A stretch of DNA of 64,000 bases from an uncultured Eubacteriales bacterium (GCA_934395135.1 CAKRRK010000001.1:62001-126000); one strand, 5' to 3'. Numbered from the stretch's first letter, positions 7,968-16,922 are shown. The notes: generated from the sequence alone by a model not told the origin. Program-made: numbers and translations.

Positions 7968-8851
7968 ATTTTCTTCCTTTTCTGTGCTTTCGCACCACTG
8001 ATTACCTCTGTAATTTCCTGCGTAATCGCAGCCTGCCGCGCCCGGTTGTATGCAATGGACAATTCCTTGAGCATATCCTGCGCGTTTTTGGTGGCCGATT
8101 CCATCGCTATCATTCTGGCATTCTGCTCGCTGGAATACGCCTCTACCAGCGCGCCGTAAACATAGCCTGTGATGATGTTCGGCACCACGCTGTCCAATAC
8201 GGTTTCATGGGACGGAATATAGGTGATGGCGCCGTCGCCTTCTCTGGTTTTATTGCGTTCAAAAGACGCCTCCTTTTCCAAAGGCAGCAATTTCTGCACA
8301 AACGTGCGGCTTTCCATAGCATTTATCATTTTCGTGAACACGATAGAAACCTCGTCAATGGCGCCGCTTCTGAATTTTTCAATTACCGCACCGGTAATGC
8401 TGCGCGCCCGGCGCACCGTGGGATTTTGCACTGTGAGCCGTACCTGCGTATCCACCGGAATGCCCTTTTTGGAAAAGTAGTTATAGGCGACGTTACCCAC
8501 CACAAACAACAGCGGCTCCCCGCCTTTGTCCAATTCCTCCATTGCCGTTTTAATGACATTATGATTGTACGCCCCCGCCAATCCTTTGTCCGCGGTGATC
8601 ACAATATAACCGGCTTTTCGCGGCTGGTTCGCCTGGGATCCCCGGCCAAAAAATACATGCTCGATATCCGGTGACTGAAACAGCACGTTGTCGATGGCAT
8701 CCTGTACTGCAAGGAAGTGGGGTTCGATATTTTCAAGGTTCTTTTTTGCCTTTTTCAGTTTGGCGGATGAAATCATATACATCGCGTTTGTGATTTTCAT
8801 CGTATCTTTGATACTGCCGATCCTGCCTAAAATTTCCCTTGAATTGGCCAT
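7964..8851 (-). CDS. atpG: F1 ATP synthase gamma subunit
   Basis: Central rotor shaft, about 295 residues. Both coiled-coil ends are intact: the N-terminal helix (MANSREILGRIGSIKDTMKI) and the C-terminal helix (MESATKNAQDMLKEL...ITQEI). The ATG at 8851 is chosen since AGGTGG precedes it and it follows the alpha stop by one base. An ATG at 8881 would overlap the alpha subunit gene and add ten non-family residues. Confidence 0.97.
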   Translation of the reverse strand: MANSREILGRIGSIKDTMKITNAMYMISSAKLKKAKKNLENIEPHFLAVQDAIDNVLFQSPDIEHVFFGRGSQANQPRKAGYIVITADKGLAGAYNHNVIKTAMEELDKGGEPLLFVVGNVAYNYFSKKGIPVDTQVRLTVQNPTVRRARSITGAVIEKFRSGAIDEVSIVFTKMINAMESRTFVQKLLPLEKEASFERNKTREGDGAITYIPSHETVLDSVVPNIITGYVYGALVEAYSSEQNARMIAMESATKNAQDMLKELSIAYNRARQAAITQEITEVISGAKAQKRKKI

Positions 8852-8852
8852 A

Positions 8853-10862
8853 TTACCACCTGCCCTCGCATTCCGCCGCAATCGTCAGGATGGTCTCCTT
8901 CAACTCGTCGGTCAGGGCTTTCTTTTCCGTCAATTCCTGCAACACCTCCGGGTGATGCAGCTGGAAATACTCCAGCAGCAGCATCTGATGCTGTTTTATG
9001 TCTTCCACCGGGATATTTTTAAACACGCGATTTGTGGCGGCGCAAAGGGAAATCACCTGCTCCGCCATGCTCAAGGGACGGCCCAGAGGCTGCTTGAGCA
9101 GTTCCATTAAGCCGCGGCCGTAATCCAGCTGTTCCCTGGTCGCTTCGTCCAAATCGGAACTAAACTGAGTGAATACTTCCATTTCACGATACTGGGCAAG
9201 GTCGATACGAATGGACCCAGCCGCTTTTTTCATCGCCTTGGTCTGTGCCGCACCGCCGACGCGGGATACCGACAGCCCGACATTGACTGCCGGCCGCTGA
9301 CCTGCGAAAAACAGGTTGCTTTCCAGGAAAATCTGACCGTCTGTAATGGAAATTACGTTGGTCGGAATATACGCTGACACATCCCCCGCCTGGGTCTCAA
9401 TGATCGGCAGCGCAGTAATAGAGCCGCCGCCGTATTCCGGCGCTAGCCGGCTGGAGCGTTCCAGCAGTCTGGAATGGAGGTAAAACACGTCGCCCGGATA
9501 CGCCTCGCGGCCCGGGGAACGTTCCAAAAGCAGAGACAGCGCACGATATGCTACGGCATGCTTTGACAAATCGTCATAAACAATGAGAACATCTTTTCCC
9601 TGGTGCATAAAGTATTCCGCCAGTGCAGTGCCGGAATACGGGGCGATGTACTGCAAGGACGCAGGATCGCTGGCCGTTGCCGACACAATGGTGGTATATT
9701 CCATGGCGCCATGGCTTTCCAAAGTATGCTGCAGCTTGGCAATGGTAGACGCTTTCTGCCCAATCGCTACATAAATACAAAAGACATCCTGGCCCTTCTG
9801 GTTGATAATGGTATCCATCGCAATGGAGGTTTTTCCCGTCTGACGGTCACCGATGATAAGTTCGCGCTGACCGCGGCCAATGGGAAACATCGAGTCAATT
9901 GCCAAAATGCCTGTGGCAAGGGGTACGCTGACCGATTTTCGTTCTACAATGCCCGGCGCCTCGCTTTCCACCGGACGGTAGCCGTCCGCCTGAATTTCGC
10001 CTTTTCCGTCAATCGGCGCGCCCAGCGCGTCTACAACCCGGCCAAGGTAGCCGTTTCCTACCGGCACGCCTGCCCGGCGGCCAGTGCGGATCACCCGGGT
10101 GCCCTCCCGCAGCCCGGTATCCGAACCGAATAGGATGCAGCCGATTTCGTTCTTCCGAATATCCTGCACCATACCCTTAACGCCAGTGTCAAAAATCACA
10201 ATCTCACCGTACATCGCATGGTCAATGCCATTGATGGTAACAATGCCGTCGCCGATCCATTTGACATTTCCCACTTCCCGGCCATTCTTTTCAAATTCAG
10301 ATGCCTCGATGCTGGTTTTTAAAATGGTGATAATTTCTTCCGAACTGCTCAGATTTGCAGCAGTTCCGGTCATCTTATCCTGGATTTGATGCAGTCGTCC
10401 CCGCATACTCCAGTCGTATTCCTGGTTGTCCGCCCGGATAATAAAGCCGCCCAGGATATCCTTATCCTCCACCAGCTCAATGTCCAGGTTTTCCGTACGA
10501 AACTTTTTGGCAACAAACGCCCGGATGCGGGAAAGCTGCTCTTCCGTAGGCTTTGTCACATAAGTAATGGTAACCGCCAGTACATCCTTGCGGTCTTCCG
10601 CCGTTTCCTTATAGGCTGTAAATACATCTCTCAGCAGGGGAATATCGTCGTTGTCGCACAGGATCTTGAGGAAATTCCGAATTTCGGAAGGAAACACCTT
10701 CTCAATCACCTCATGCCGACGCGGAAGTTCTACCGCTGGATCCGACAGCTGGGTAACGAGTTGGGGCAACACGCTGATGAGTTCCCTGGTTTGGGTTATC
10801 ACTTCGTTCGGGACTGACAAATTCCGCAGCATTTTCGCGTAATCCATGGCTGTCTGCGTCAC
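8853..10862 (-). CDS. ATP synthase delta-alpha fusion (atpH and atpA in one frame)
   Basis: One open frame of 669 residues. Residues 1 to about 163 are the delta/OSCP subunit, ending in the usual delta C-terminus (GGFIIRA, then SMRGRLHQIQDK). From residue 164 the alpha subunit follows, with its N-terminal helix (SSEEIITILK), Walker A GDRQTGKT and the catalytic arginine region SRVGG. The two halves have normal lengths (about 163 and 506), and only the stop and intergenic spacer are missing. At the junction an internal ATG (10373) is preceded by AGGA at four bases, so free alpha could also be made. Delta and alpha normally occur 1:3, so a pure fusion would supply too much delta. The GTG start at 10862 overlaps the atpF stop by four bases. 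A sequencing error removing a stop cannot be excluded. Confidence 0.95.
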   Translation of the reverse strand: MTQTAMDYAKMLRNLSVPNEVITQTRELISVLPQLVTQLSDPAVELPRRHEVIEKVFPSEIRNFLKILCDNDDIPLLRDVFTAYKETAEDRKDVLAVTITYVTKPTEEQLSRIRAFVAKKFRTENLDIELVEDKDILGGFIIRADNQEYDWSMRGRLHQIQDKMTGTAANLSSSEEIITILKTSIEASEFEKNGREVGNVKWIGDGIVTINGIDHAMYGEIVIFDTGVKGMVQDIRKNEIGCILFGSDTGLREGTRVIRTGRRAGVPVGNGYLGRVVDALGAPIDGKGEIQADGYRPVESEAPGIVERKSVSVPLATGILAIDSMFPIGRGQRELIIGDRQTGKTSIAMDTIINQKGQDVFCIYVAIGQKASTIAKLQHTLESHGAMEYTTIVSATASDPASLQYIAPYSGTALAEYFMHQGKDVLIVYDDLSKHAVAYRALSLLLERSPGREAYPGDVFYLHSRLLERSSRLAPEYGGGSITALPIIETQAGDVSAYIPTNVISITDGQIFLESNLFFAGQRPAVNVGLSVSRVGGAAQTKAMKKAAGSIRIDLAQYREMEVFTQFSSDLDEATREQLDYGRGLMELLKQPLGRPLSMAEQVISLCAATNRVFKNIPVEDIKQHQMLLLEYFQLHHPEVLQELTEKKALTDELKETILTIAAECEGRW
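10371..10381 (-). promoter_or_regulatory. internal ribosome-binding site and ATG at the delta-alpha junction
   Basis: Minus strand reads AGGATAAGATG. The ATG (10373-10371) is in frame and begins a 506-residue alpha subunit of standard length. This suggests separate initiation of alpha inside the fused gene; it is not proof. Confidence 0.5.
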
Positions 10863-11344
10863 TTCTCATCACCTACTTCTGTTAAAAACTCGTCAAGAAG
10901 CTTGCTGTTCACAGCGTCGCTGCTCTGTTCGGAAACTACTTTGGTGGCGGCGCTCATAACAAGGCCGGTAATCTCCGCTTCCATTTCCCGCAGGGATTTG
11001 GCCTTTTCTGCCGCAATGGCCTGCTGCGCCTTTTCCACCATCTTGCCGGCGTCGGCGTCGGCTTCCTTCATAATGCGGTCGTATTCCGTTTTCGCACGGC
11101 TTCGTGCCTCTACCAAAATCTGGTCCGACTCTTCTTTCGCCGACTGCAAGGCCGCCTCATACTCGCTTTTCAAATGTTCCGCCTGTGCCTTTGCATCGTC
11201 CGCCTCTGCAAACTGCTGCTCAACCAACAGCCTTCTTTTTTCTATAATTTTGTTAACCGGTTTGAACAAAAATACTCTGAAAATGACATAGAGAATGAGC
11301 AGATTTATGATTGTGAACACAATATTTATGTCCAGTCTCAGCAA
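10859..11344 (-). CDS. atpF: F0 ATP synthase b subunit
   Basis: Peripheral stalk subunit b, 161 residues. One N-terminal membrane helix (IVFTIINLLILYVIFRVFLF) is followed by a long charged coiled coil (about residues 35-140) that binds delta. The start is a TTG at 11344, placed after AGGTAGG. The stop overlaps the GTG of the delta-alpha gene by four bases. Confidence 0.96.
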   Translation of the reverse strand: MLRLDINIVFTIINLLILYVIFRVFLFKPVNKIIEKRRLLVEQQFAEADDAKAQAEHLKSEYEAALQSAKEESDQILVEARSRAKTEYDRIMKEADADAGKMVEKAQQAIAAEKAKSLREMEAEITGLVMSAATKVVSEQSSDAVNSKLLDEFLTEVGDEK

Positions 11345-11374
11345 TAGTATCGCCTACCTTTCCCTATCTTTCAA

Positions 11375-11599
11375 TTAACCAAGGAACATAATAATCAACA
11401 TCGCAATGATCAAACCATAAATCGCGGTTGCCTCCGCAAGCGCAGCGCCCAAAAGCAACAGCTTGCTGATTTTTCCTTCCGCTTCCGGCTGTCTTGCCAC
11501 CGCTTCTGTTGCCTTACCGGTTGCGATACCGATTCCCACGCCTGCGCCAATACCTGTCAATACCGCGATGCCCGCTCCGATTGCAATTAAACTTTCCAT
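11375..11599 (-). CDS. atpE: F0 ATP synthase c subunit
   Basis: Seventy-four residues forming the c-ring hairpin, with the polar loop ARQPEAEGK between two helices. The ion-carrying Glu is residue 56 in LAEATAIYG. In Na+-type rings (Ilyobacter) a Gln in helix 1 and a Ser after the Glu help bind Na+. Here the helix-1 position is Ile (GVGIGIATG) and the Ser is Ala, so the ligand set is incomplete and proton coupling is more likely. The ribosome-binding site is AAGGAG. Confidence 0.97.
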   Translation of the reverse strand: MESLIAIGAGIAVLTGIGAGVGIGIATGKATEAVARQPEAEGKISKLLLLGAALAEATAIYGLIIAMLIIMFLG

Positions 11600-11642
11600 A
11601 CTACATATCTCCTTTTATACTAATTTTTTATGTTTTTTTGTG

Positions 11643-12338
11643 TTATGAATGCGTTTCTACCGCTTCCCGGATATACAAAGAGGTGAGGAATACGAAAACA
11701 TATGCCTGCAGCAGCCCGTCAAAGAAATCAAAGTAAAAACAAAAGATAACCGGAACCCCCACCGGAATCACCAGTTTGATCAGTTCCATAATGACAAACG
11801 CGCCCAAAATATTACCAAACAGCCGCATGCAAAGGGAAAGCGGCTTGATAATGATCTCCAGAATATTGAACGGCGTTACAAGAGCCACCGGCTCGGTAAA
11901 GCTTTTTGCCCACTTTTTCGGTCCCTTTGCCCGGATGCCGGCAATTTCTATCAGCACAATGCTCATTACCGCCAGCGCAACCGTAACGTTCAGGTCTTTT
12001 GTGGGAGGCTTAATGCCGAACACGCCGATAATATTGGACAACCCCAGATAAAGAATGACCGTTACAAGATAAGGGACATACTGTTTGCCTTCTTCCCCAA
12101 TGATGTTTTTAAACATATCCTGCAGTTTCGTCACCAGAAATTCCGCCACTATCTGCCGCTTGCTGCAGTCTTTCACCTTCAGATTCCTTGTCAGCAAAAG
12201 TGACATCACAAACAGCGCGGCCATAACAACCCAGGTAATCACTACGGATTCTGCAACTTCAATTCCGCCAAAGACAGGTATGGTGAACGCGGTTTCCACC
12301 TCTAGTTCCGCCATCAGTTCTTCAGCTAAATGTTCCAT
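11643..12338 (-). CDS. atpB: F0 ATP synthase a subunit
   Basis: Ion-channel subunit a, 231 residues with five or six membrane helices. The essential Arg is residue 172 in KPLSLCMRLFGNILG. First gene of the operon; no atpI or atpZ precedes it. A consensus promoter lies about 135 bases upstream of the ATG. Confidence 0.97.
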   Translation of the reverse strand: MEHLAEELMAELEVETAFTIPVFGGIEVAESVVITWVVMAALFVMSLLLTRNLKVKDCSKRQIVAEFLVTKLQDMFKNIIGEEGKQYVPYLVTVILYLGLSNIIGVFGIKPPTKDLNVTVALAVMSIVLIEIAGIRAKGPKKWAKSFTEPVALVTPFNILEIIIKPLSLCMRLFGNILGAFVIMELIKLVIPVGVPVIFCFYFDFFDGLLQAYVFVFLTSLYIREAVETHS

Positions 12339-12472
12339 CTACTCATCTCCTTTTTAGACAACAAAAATGCATTGCCAGCGCCCAAACTTTAGCAACGCAT
12401 AAATACGATTTCTGTCCCCACACACGCAACAGATCCATATTTACTTTCGCTTCTCAGATTTCGTTATTTATA

Positions 12473-12501
12473 ATTATACCTATCGTCCATTTCATTGTCA
12501 A
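12473..12501 (-). promoter_or_regulatory. consensus sigma-A promoter of the atp operon
   Basis: TTGACA (12501-12496), a 17-base spacer and TATAAT (12478-12473): a perfect match to the housekeeping consensus, pointing at atpB. The rest of the gap 12339-12948 is AT-rich and shows no gene; the long T-rich tracts around 12520-12860 hold nothing I recognise. Confidence 0.9.
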
Positions 12502-12948
12502 TAATTTATCAATCTTTTCTACCCCCTTGCTTTTCTGCTTTTTTCCAGCAGACCGCACAACAAACTCTATTTTCCCACCTCGTTTTTTTGCAATTTTACA
12601 ATAGAAAACCTTCATTTTTTTTCGTCAATTCCCCTTTTTCATCTATTAACAAAATCTTAACGCAAGTTTTCAAGCCTTTTTTTGCAAAAAGGATGTTTGT
12701 CTTTATAAGGTGCACATTTTTTTACAATTCTTTTTCGGTATAAAAAAATTTTTTTGTGAAAACCTTATATATTTTGGACAATAATTTGTACAATCTCACA
12801 AACCTCCAGCTTCACTCTCTTTTTTTTCGTATCATTTGATTTTATATTCATTTTTTTGCATAATTATATCAACAACTTCCAAGCCCTGGAATGCCTTGCT
12901 GCCATAGACAGCAGCAGCGCGGCATTCCCAGGCCATCCGATTGCGAGA

Positions 12949-12995
12949 AAAATCCCTCGGCCAGGCGGTTTCTTCCGCCAGACCGAGGGATTTTT
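12949..12995. terminator. terminator of the sugar operon
   Basis: Long stem AATCCCTCGG..AGGCGG / CCGCC..CCGAGGGATT with A- and T-runs on both sides, 36 bases after the aldo/keto reductase stop. Confidence 0.92.
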
Positions 12996-13030
12996 TCTGT
13001 CTTTTATTGTTTTGCCAGGATACCGTAAGA

Positions 13031-13894
13031 TTATCGAACCTCCAGCGGCACTTTCCGATCCGGCGCAGGAAACGCCCGATCCAACGCCGCAAGCTCTTCT
13101 TCCGTCAGAAGGATTTCCGCAGCGCCCCGATTTTTCCGCATATGCGCAGGATTCCCCGTCCTGGGAATGGGAATCACTCCCTTCTGCGCCAGGAGAAAGG
13201 CCAGCATAATTTGCGGCACGCCGGTATGGTGGGCATCCGCCGTCTGCCGTAGCACCGGATGCTCATACAGCCGTGCATTCCCCCGACTTCCCTGTGCCAT
13301 AGGACAATATGCCATCATGGCAACGGCCCGTTCCCGCATCCAGGGAAGCAGACTGTATTCCACGCCTCTGGAACCGATATGGTACAGCACCTGATTCACG
13401 GCGCACCGCCGACCGCCGGGCAGGCTCCACAATTCTTCCATATCGTCCACATCAAAATTGGATACGCCCCATTGCCGGATCTTTCCCTTGCGCACCAGAG
13501 TTTCCATTCCCTGTATGGTCTCCTCCAAAGGGATAGAACCGCGCCAGTGAAGCAGATATAAATCCAGATATTCCGTTTTCAGCCGCTTCAGGCTCTGATC
13601 ACAGCTTTTCTCGATGCGGTTTTTGCCGGCATTGTGGGGATACACCTTGGAGACAAGAAATAATCTTTTTCGGTCAAATGGACGAATGGCTTCCCCCACA
13701 AGTTCTTCAGCGGCGCCCTCTCCATACATTTCCGCGGTGTCGATCAATGTGATCCCTGCGGCAATGCCGGCACCGACCGCCTCTTTTTCCTTCTCAAAAG
13801 CGGCCTGACTTTCTCCCAAATACCAGGTCCCCATTCCCAGCGCCGGCACCTGTACGCCGCCAATGAACGCCTGCTGCCGTATAAAGCCTTTCAT
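13031..13894 (-). CDS. Aldo/keto reductase
   Basis: NADPH-dependent aldo/keto reductase with a TIM-barrel fold, 287 residues. The catalytic tetrad is visible: Asp52 and Tyr57 (IDTAEMYGEG), Lys83 (LVSKVYP) and His116 (LLHWRG). The NADP-binding end carries IPIPRTGNPAHMRKN. The ATG at 13894 follows AAGGCGG; an upstream in-frame ATG at 14158 lies within the preceding gene and is rejected. Third gene of the lyxose-isomerase operon, 20 bases after the epimerase; it probably acts on a sugar or polyol, but the substrate is not visible. Confidence 0.93.
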   Translation of the reverse strand: MKGFIRQQAFIGGVQVPALGMGTWYLGESQAAFEKEKEAVGAGIAAGITLIDTAEMYGEGAAEELVGEAIRPFDRKRLFLVSKVYPHNAGKNRIEKSCDQSLKRLKTEYLDLYLLHWRGSIPLEETIQGMETLVRKGKIRQWGVSNFDVDDMEELWSLPGGRRCAVNQVLYHIGSRGVEYSLLPWMRERAVAMMAYCPMAQGSRGNARLYEHPVLRQTADAHHTGVPQIMLAFLLAQKGVIPIPRTGNPAHMRKNRGAAEILLTEEELAALDRAFPAPDRKVPLEVR

Positions 13895-13914
13895 CCAATT
13901 CCGCCTTTCTTTTC

Positions 13915-14790
13915 CTATCCGATGGTAATGCTCCACTGATTGCGGTAAACGCCGCCGGGAGCAAGCTGGATTAAATCCTTCTGCAGCGTGAGATCTTCGA
14001 TCACATCCTGTCTGGACGGCAAAGAAGACCAGGGTTCTATGCACACATATCCCACCGCTGCCCGGGGCCAGTGCCAAATCCCCAAATATGCCATTTCCGG
14101 ATATTCTACTGTGACGAAACGCGTACTTTTTTCCGAACGCAGGGTTACTTTCCGACACATATCCCGCAGGATAATCGCATCGTTATCAAACAAATTATGA
14201 CGCAGCTCCAGAATTTTTCCATCCTGCAGCGAAAAAGCTTCGTCCTTGCCTGTGACAAAACAGGTGTCTGACATCCCGATCCGATACGGCTGCGCCGGTT
14301 CTGCAAACTCCAGTCGGTAATCTTCAAATTTTCCATCCCCTCCCAGAGGCACTTGGAAACCAGGATGGCCGCCTATTCCAAAATACATGGCCGTTTGGTC
14401 CATATTCTCCACTTGGAAGGTAATTTCGAGCCGGCGTTCCACCAGACGGTACTGCACCGCGTAACAAAACGCAAAAGGATAGCATTTCCGTGTGTCCGCA
14501 TTGTCCCGCAGGCAAAAGGTGATGCAGTCCCTGCCTTCTTGTCTCGCTTCCAGCTGGGATGCGGAAAGAAAACCGTGGATTTTCATCTGGTATTCTTTGC
14601 CCGCATACTGGTAGGTTTCCTTTGTCAGCCTGGCAACATATGGGAAAATGTTGGTTGCCCGATCCGGCCATGTGCTGCTGTCTCCCTGCCACAGATATTC
14701 TGTTCCGTCCTTGGTTTTGATGGACTGCAGCTCCGCGCCGAGAGAGGCGATGGTCACGTCCAGATACGCATTGCTAATCGTATAATACAT
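13915..14790 (-). CDS. Aldose 1-epimerase family protein (LacX-like)
   Basis: Galactose-mutarotase-like beta-sandwich protein, about 291 residues, similar to LacX-type aldose epimerases. It likely interconverts alpha and beta sugar anomers. The segment IGGHPGFQVPL holds the conserved His, and CIEPWSSLPS contains the conserved Glu. The ATG at 14790 follows GGAAAGGATGG; the in-frame ATG at 14835 is too far upstream. It lies between the isomerase and the reductase genes, consistent with feeding a free sugar to the isomerase. Confidence 0.9.
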   Translation of the reverse strand: MYYTISNAYLDVTIASLGAELQSIKTKDGTEYLWQGDSSTWPDRATNIFPYVARLTKETYQYAGKEYQMKIHGFLSASQLEARQEGRDCITFCLRDNADTRKCYPFAFCYAVQYRLVERRLEITFQVENMDQTAMYFGIGGHPGFQVPLGGDGKFEDYRLEFAEPAQPYRIGMSDTCFVTGKDEAFSLQDGKILELRHNLFDNDAIILRDMCRKVTLRSEKSTRFVTVEYPEMAYLGIWHWPRAAVGYVCIEPWSSLPSRQDVIEDLTLQKDLIQLAPGGVYRNQWSITIG

Positions 14791-14866
14791 GGTATTCCAT
14801 CCTTTCCAAATCCAATTCCGGAAGGTGCGCCGCAAACCGGTTCACGCCCTCCATAGACCACCGGAA

Positions 14867-15550
14867 TCAGTCTTTGGCCGGCGGATATTCAAAGCACAAA
14901 TACCGGTAGGGTTTTTCATCCTCTTCAATGGTGGGGAACCGCCCCATCTCCTCATAAAACCGGTTGTCGGTATTGTCATCGTTGCACATAGACACCTCGC
15001 CGATGAGCACGTCGCCGGTGCCCGGTACCACGTCAAAATCATGGTATTGGTGCGGCCAGATCGTAACGCTTTCTCCCGGGCGCAGCTCTACGCCGGTGCC
15101 GGCCGGCACATAGTAGGAACGTCCGTCGGAATTCACCAGAACATCGGTGTCGGCAAAGCCGCCGTTGCCATCGTCGTTATACATATGAATAATCAGCGTT
15201 CCGCCGCCCCGATTGATGATATCCTCGGACTTCACCCAATGAAAATGCATCGGAGAATGCTGGCCGTCTTTCAGCATCAATAATTTTTCCGCATATACTT
15301 TTTTGTATTTCGGATTGTTCTGGTTGCCGTTGCGGATGGTGATCGTCGTGAAAGCCACCTTTTCCCAGTCGCCAAGTCCGCAGTCGGAAACATCCCAGCC
15401 CAGCATATTATCCCGAATCTCATCGTACTCATGTCCCTTGGTCTCCCAGTCTTCCGGTGTCCAGCCGCAGAACGGCGGCAGACAAAATCCCTTGTCCGCA
15501 ATGAGCTTTTCCATGTAGCGGATAATCGCGTTGATTTCTGATCGTTTCAT
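14867..15550 (-). CDS. D-lyxose/D-mannose ketol-isomerase family
   Basis: Cupin-type sugar isomerase of 227 residues resembling characterised D-lyxose isomerases (EC 5.3.1.15), which convert D-lyxose to D-xylulose and often D-mannose to D-fructose. The metal site is visible: two His and a Glu in HSPMHFHWVKSED (about residues 98-110), and a further His in PHQYHDFD. First gene of an operon with an aldose epimerase and an aldo/keto reductase, controlled by a promoter with a palindromic operator. Which sugar is used in vivo is inference. Confidence 0.9.
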   Translation of the reverse strand: MKRSEINAIIRYMEKLIADKGFCLPPFCGWTPEDWETKGHEYDEIRDNMLGWDVSDCGLGDWEKVAFTTITIRNGNQNNPKYKKVYAEKLLMLKDGQHSPMHFHWVKSEDIINRGGGTLIIHMYNDDGNGGFADTDVLVNSDGRSYYVPAGTGVELRPGESVTIWPHQYHDFDVVPGTGDVLIGEVSMCNDDNTDNRFYEEMGRFPTIEEDEKPYRYLCFEYPPAKD

Positions 15551-15576
15551 ACCAGTTCCTCCCTTATAAAGTTTCG

Positions 15577-15607
15577 TTTTATTAGTAAACTCTTTTTACT
15601 AATAAAA
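15577..15607. promoter_or_regulatory. palindromic operator, probably for the adjacent ROK repressor
   Basis: Two perfect 13-base arms (TTTTATTAGTAAA and TTTACTAATAAAA) separated by CTCTT. It lies at the expected transcription start of the lyxose-isomerase operon, immediately downstream of the -10 box. TTAGTAAA-N5-TTTACTAA has the general form of XylR/NagC-type ROK operators. Confidence 0.8.
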
Positions 15608-15635
15608 TAATACTACACTTGGACGTCAATGTCAA
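15607..15635 (-). promoter_or_regulatory. sigma-A promoter of the lyxose-isomerase operon
   Basis: TTGACA (15635-15630), 17-base spacer, TATTAT (15612-15607). Transcription would start within the palindromic operator, a repression geometry. Confidence 0.85.
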
Positions 15636-15734
15636 TGCGCAAATTGATCAAGATGTACCCTCTATTTCTATGTAAAAAGTCAAAAGTCTCATGGTCAAAA
15701 GCGTCTCTCCGTCCTGACCACGAGACATATCCTG

Positions 15735-16922
15735 CTATTTCTCCCAAAAAGTCCGTTCGCCTTCAAAGACCCGGTTTAAAATACCGCAGGCGCAGCCCTG
15801 CAGATGCGCCTCCTCCCCAAACGAAGATTTCTTGACCGCAATTTGCCGGTACTGACCGGAAAGCTTTTGCCGATTAATGCGTTCTTCCATATACCGCAGA
15901 TATTTTTCCGGTATACAGACGCCCTCATGTCCAATGATAATCGCTTGAGGGTTGAGCAAATTCACCATGCTGGTCAAAGCACATGCCATTTTTTCCGCAG
16001 CATCCAAAAAAATGGCGTCCACCACCGGATCCTCTTCCCTTCCGGCTTTCTCGCAAAACGTCCGAAAGTCCAGGTCTTCTCCCGTCGCCATCCGGAGTTT
16101 TTGTTCCATCACCTTGGTGCCGGTATATGTTTCCAGACAGCCGCGGTTGCCGCAGCTACACGCATTGCCCTGCCAGTCCACGCTGATATGCCCCAATTCG
16201 CTGGTAAGCCCGTTAGAATTGCGGAAAATGCGTTCGTCCGAAATAATTCCCGAGCCAATGCCGTTCATAATTCCCACAAAAATAAAATCATGATACTGTT
16301 TCCCAATGCCAAAATATTTTTCTGCCAGGGCCGCACAATTATACTGGCTGTCCAGACTCACCGGGAGGCCGTACCGTTCCCGCAGCCGCGCCACAATTTC
16401 AAAATCGCGGATACCGAAAAAATTGGGCGGATTTAACAACATTCCCTGTTTGATATCCACCGGCCCAATCGACCCGATGCCAATTCCCCACACCCGTTCC
16501 TCTTTCGCGGACGGCATCACATCATCAATCAAACCGCAGAGCCGATCCGATAACCGTCCGCTTTCCGCCGCGGCCATAGGGATACCGGAGCGTTTGAGCA
16601 CCTGCAGCCGCAAATCGCACCGCACCGCCACACACTCGTCCCTATGTACCAGCAACCCGATTATTTTTGGCGCCTTCGCGCCAATGGAAAGACAGATAGG
16701 ATGACGCCCCTGCTGTCCCTTACTCTGCTGGACGTCCTGTTCCTCGACAATTTCCATCGCCATAAATTCATTGATAATGTTTGTGATAGACATTTTGGAA
16801 AGCCCGGTCCGCTTTGCCAGCTCAATGCGGGACGCGCATTCACCGGTAGCGATAAGTTTTAAAATCAGCCCTCTGTTTTGTTGTTTCAGACTATTGTTGT
16901 TTACACCAATATTTTTTGCCAT
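15735..16922 (-). CDS. ROK-family transcriptional repressor (XylR/NagC type)
   Basis: About 395 residues. An N-terminal winged helix (ILKLIATGECASRIELAKRTGLSKMSI) is fused to a ROK sugar-kinase-like domain with the zinc signature CSCGNRGCLETY and the ROK segment GLTSELGHISVDW. Such proteins repress sugar operons until the sugar binds. It is encoded upstream of the lyxose-isomerase operon on the same strand, with the palindrome at 15577 in between. The ATG at 16922 follows AGGG; longer in-frame starts would overlap the preceding gene by 32 bases. Confidence 0.92.
   Translation of the reverse strand: MAKNIGVNNNSLKQQNRGLILKLIATGECASRIELAKRTGLSKMSITNIINEFMAMEIVEEQDVQQSKGQQGRHPICLSIGAKAPKIIGLLVHRDECVAVRCDLRLQVLKRSGIPMAAAESGRLSDRLCGLIDDVMPSAKEERVWGIGIGSIGPVDIKQGMLLNPPNFFGIRDFEIVARLRERYGLPVSLDSQYNCAALAEKYFGIGKQYHDFIFVGIMNGIGSGIISDERIFRNSNGLTSELGHISVDWQGNACSCGNRGCLETYTGTKVMEQKLRMATGEDLDFRTFCEKAGREEDPVVDAIFLDAAEKMACALTSMVNLLNPQAIIIGHEGVCIPEKYLRYMEERINRQKLSGQYRQIAVKKSSFGEEAHLQGCACGILNRVFEGERTFWEK

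Noticed and set aside
11375..11599. Sodium-type ATP synthase
   Set aside because: The Gln and Ser sodium ligands are replaced by Ile and Ala.
12502..12948. Small genes (such as atpI or atpZ) in the AT-rich gap before atpB
   Set aside because: No frame with a ribosome-binding site or recognisable membrane protein was found.
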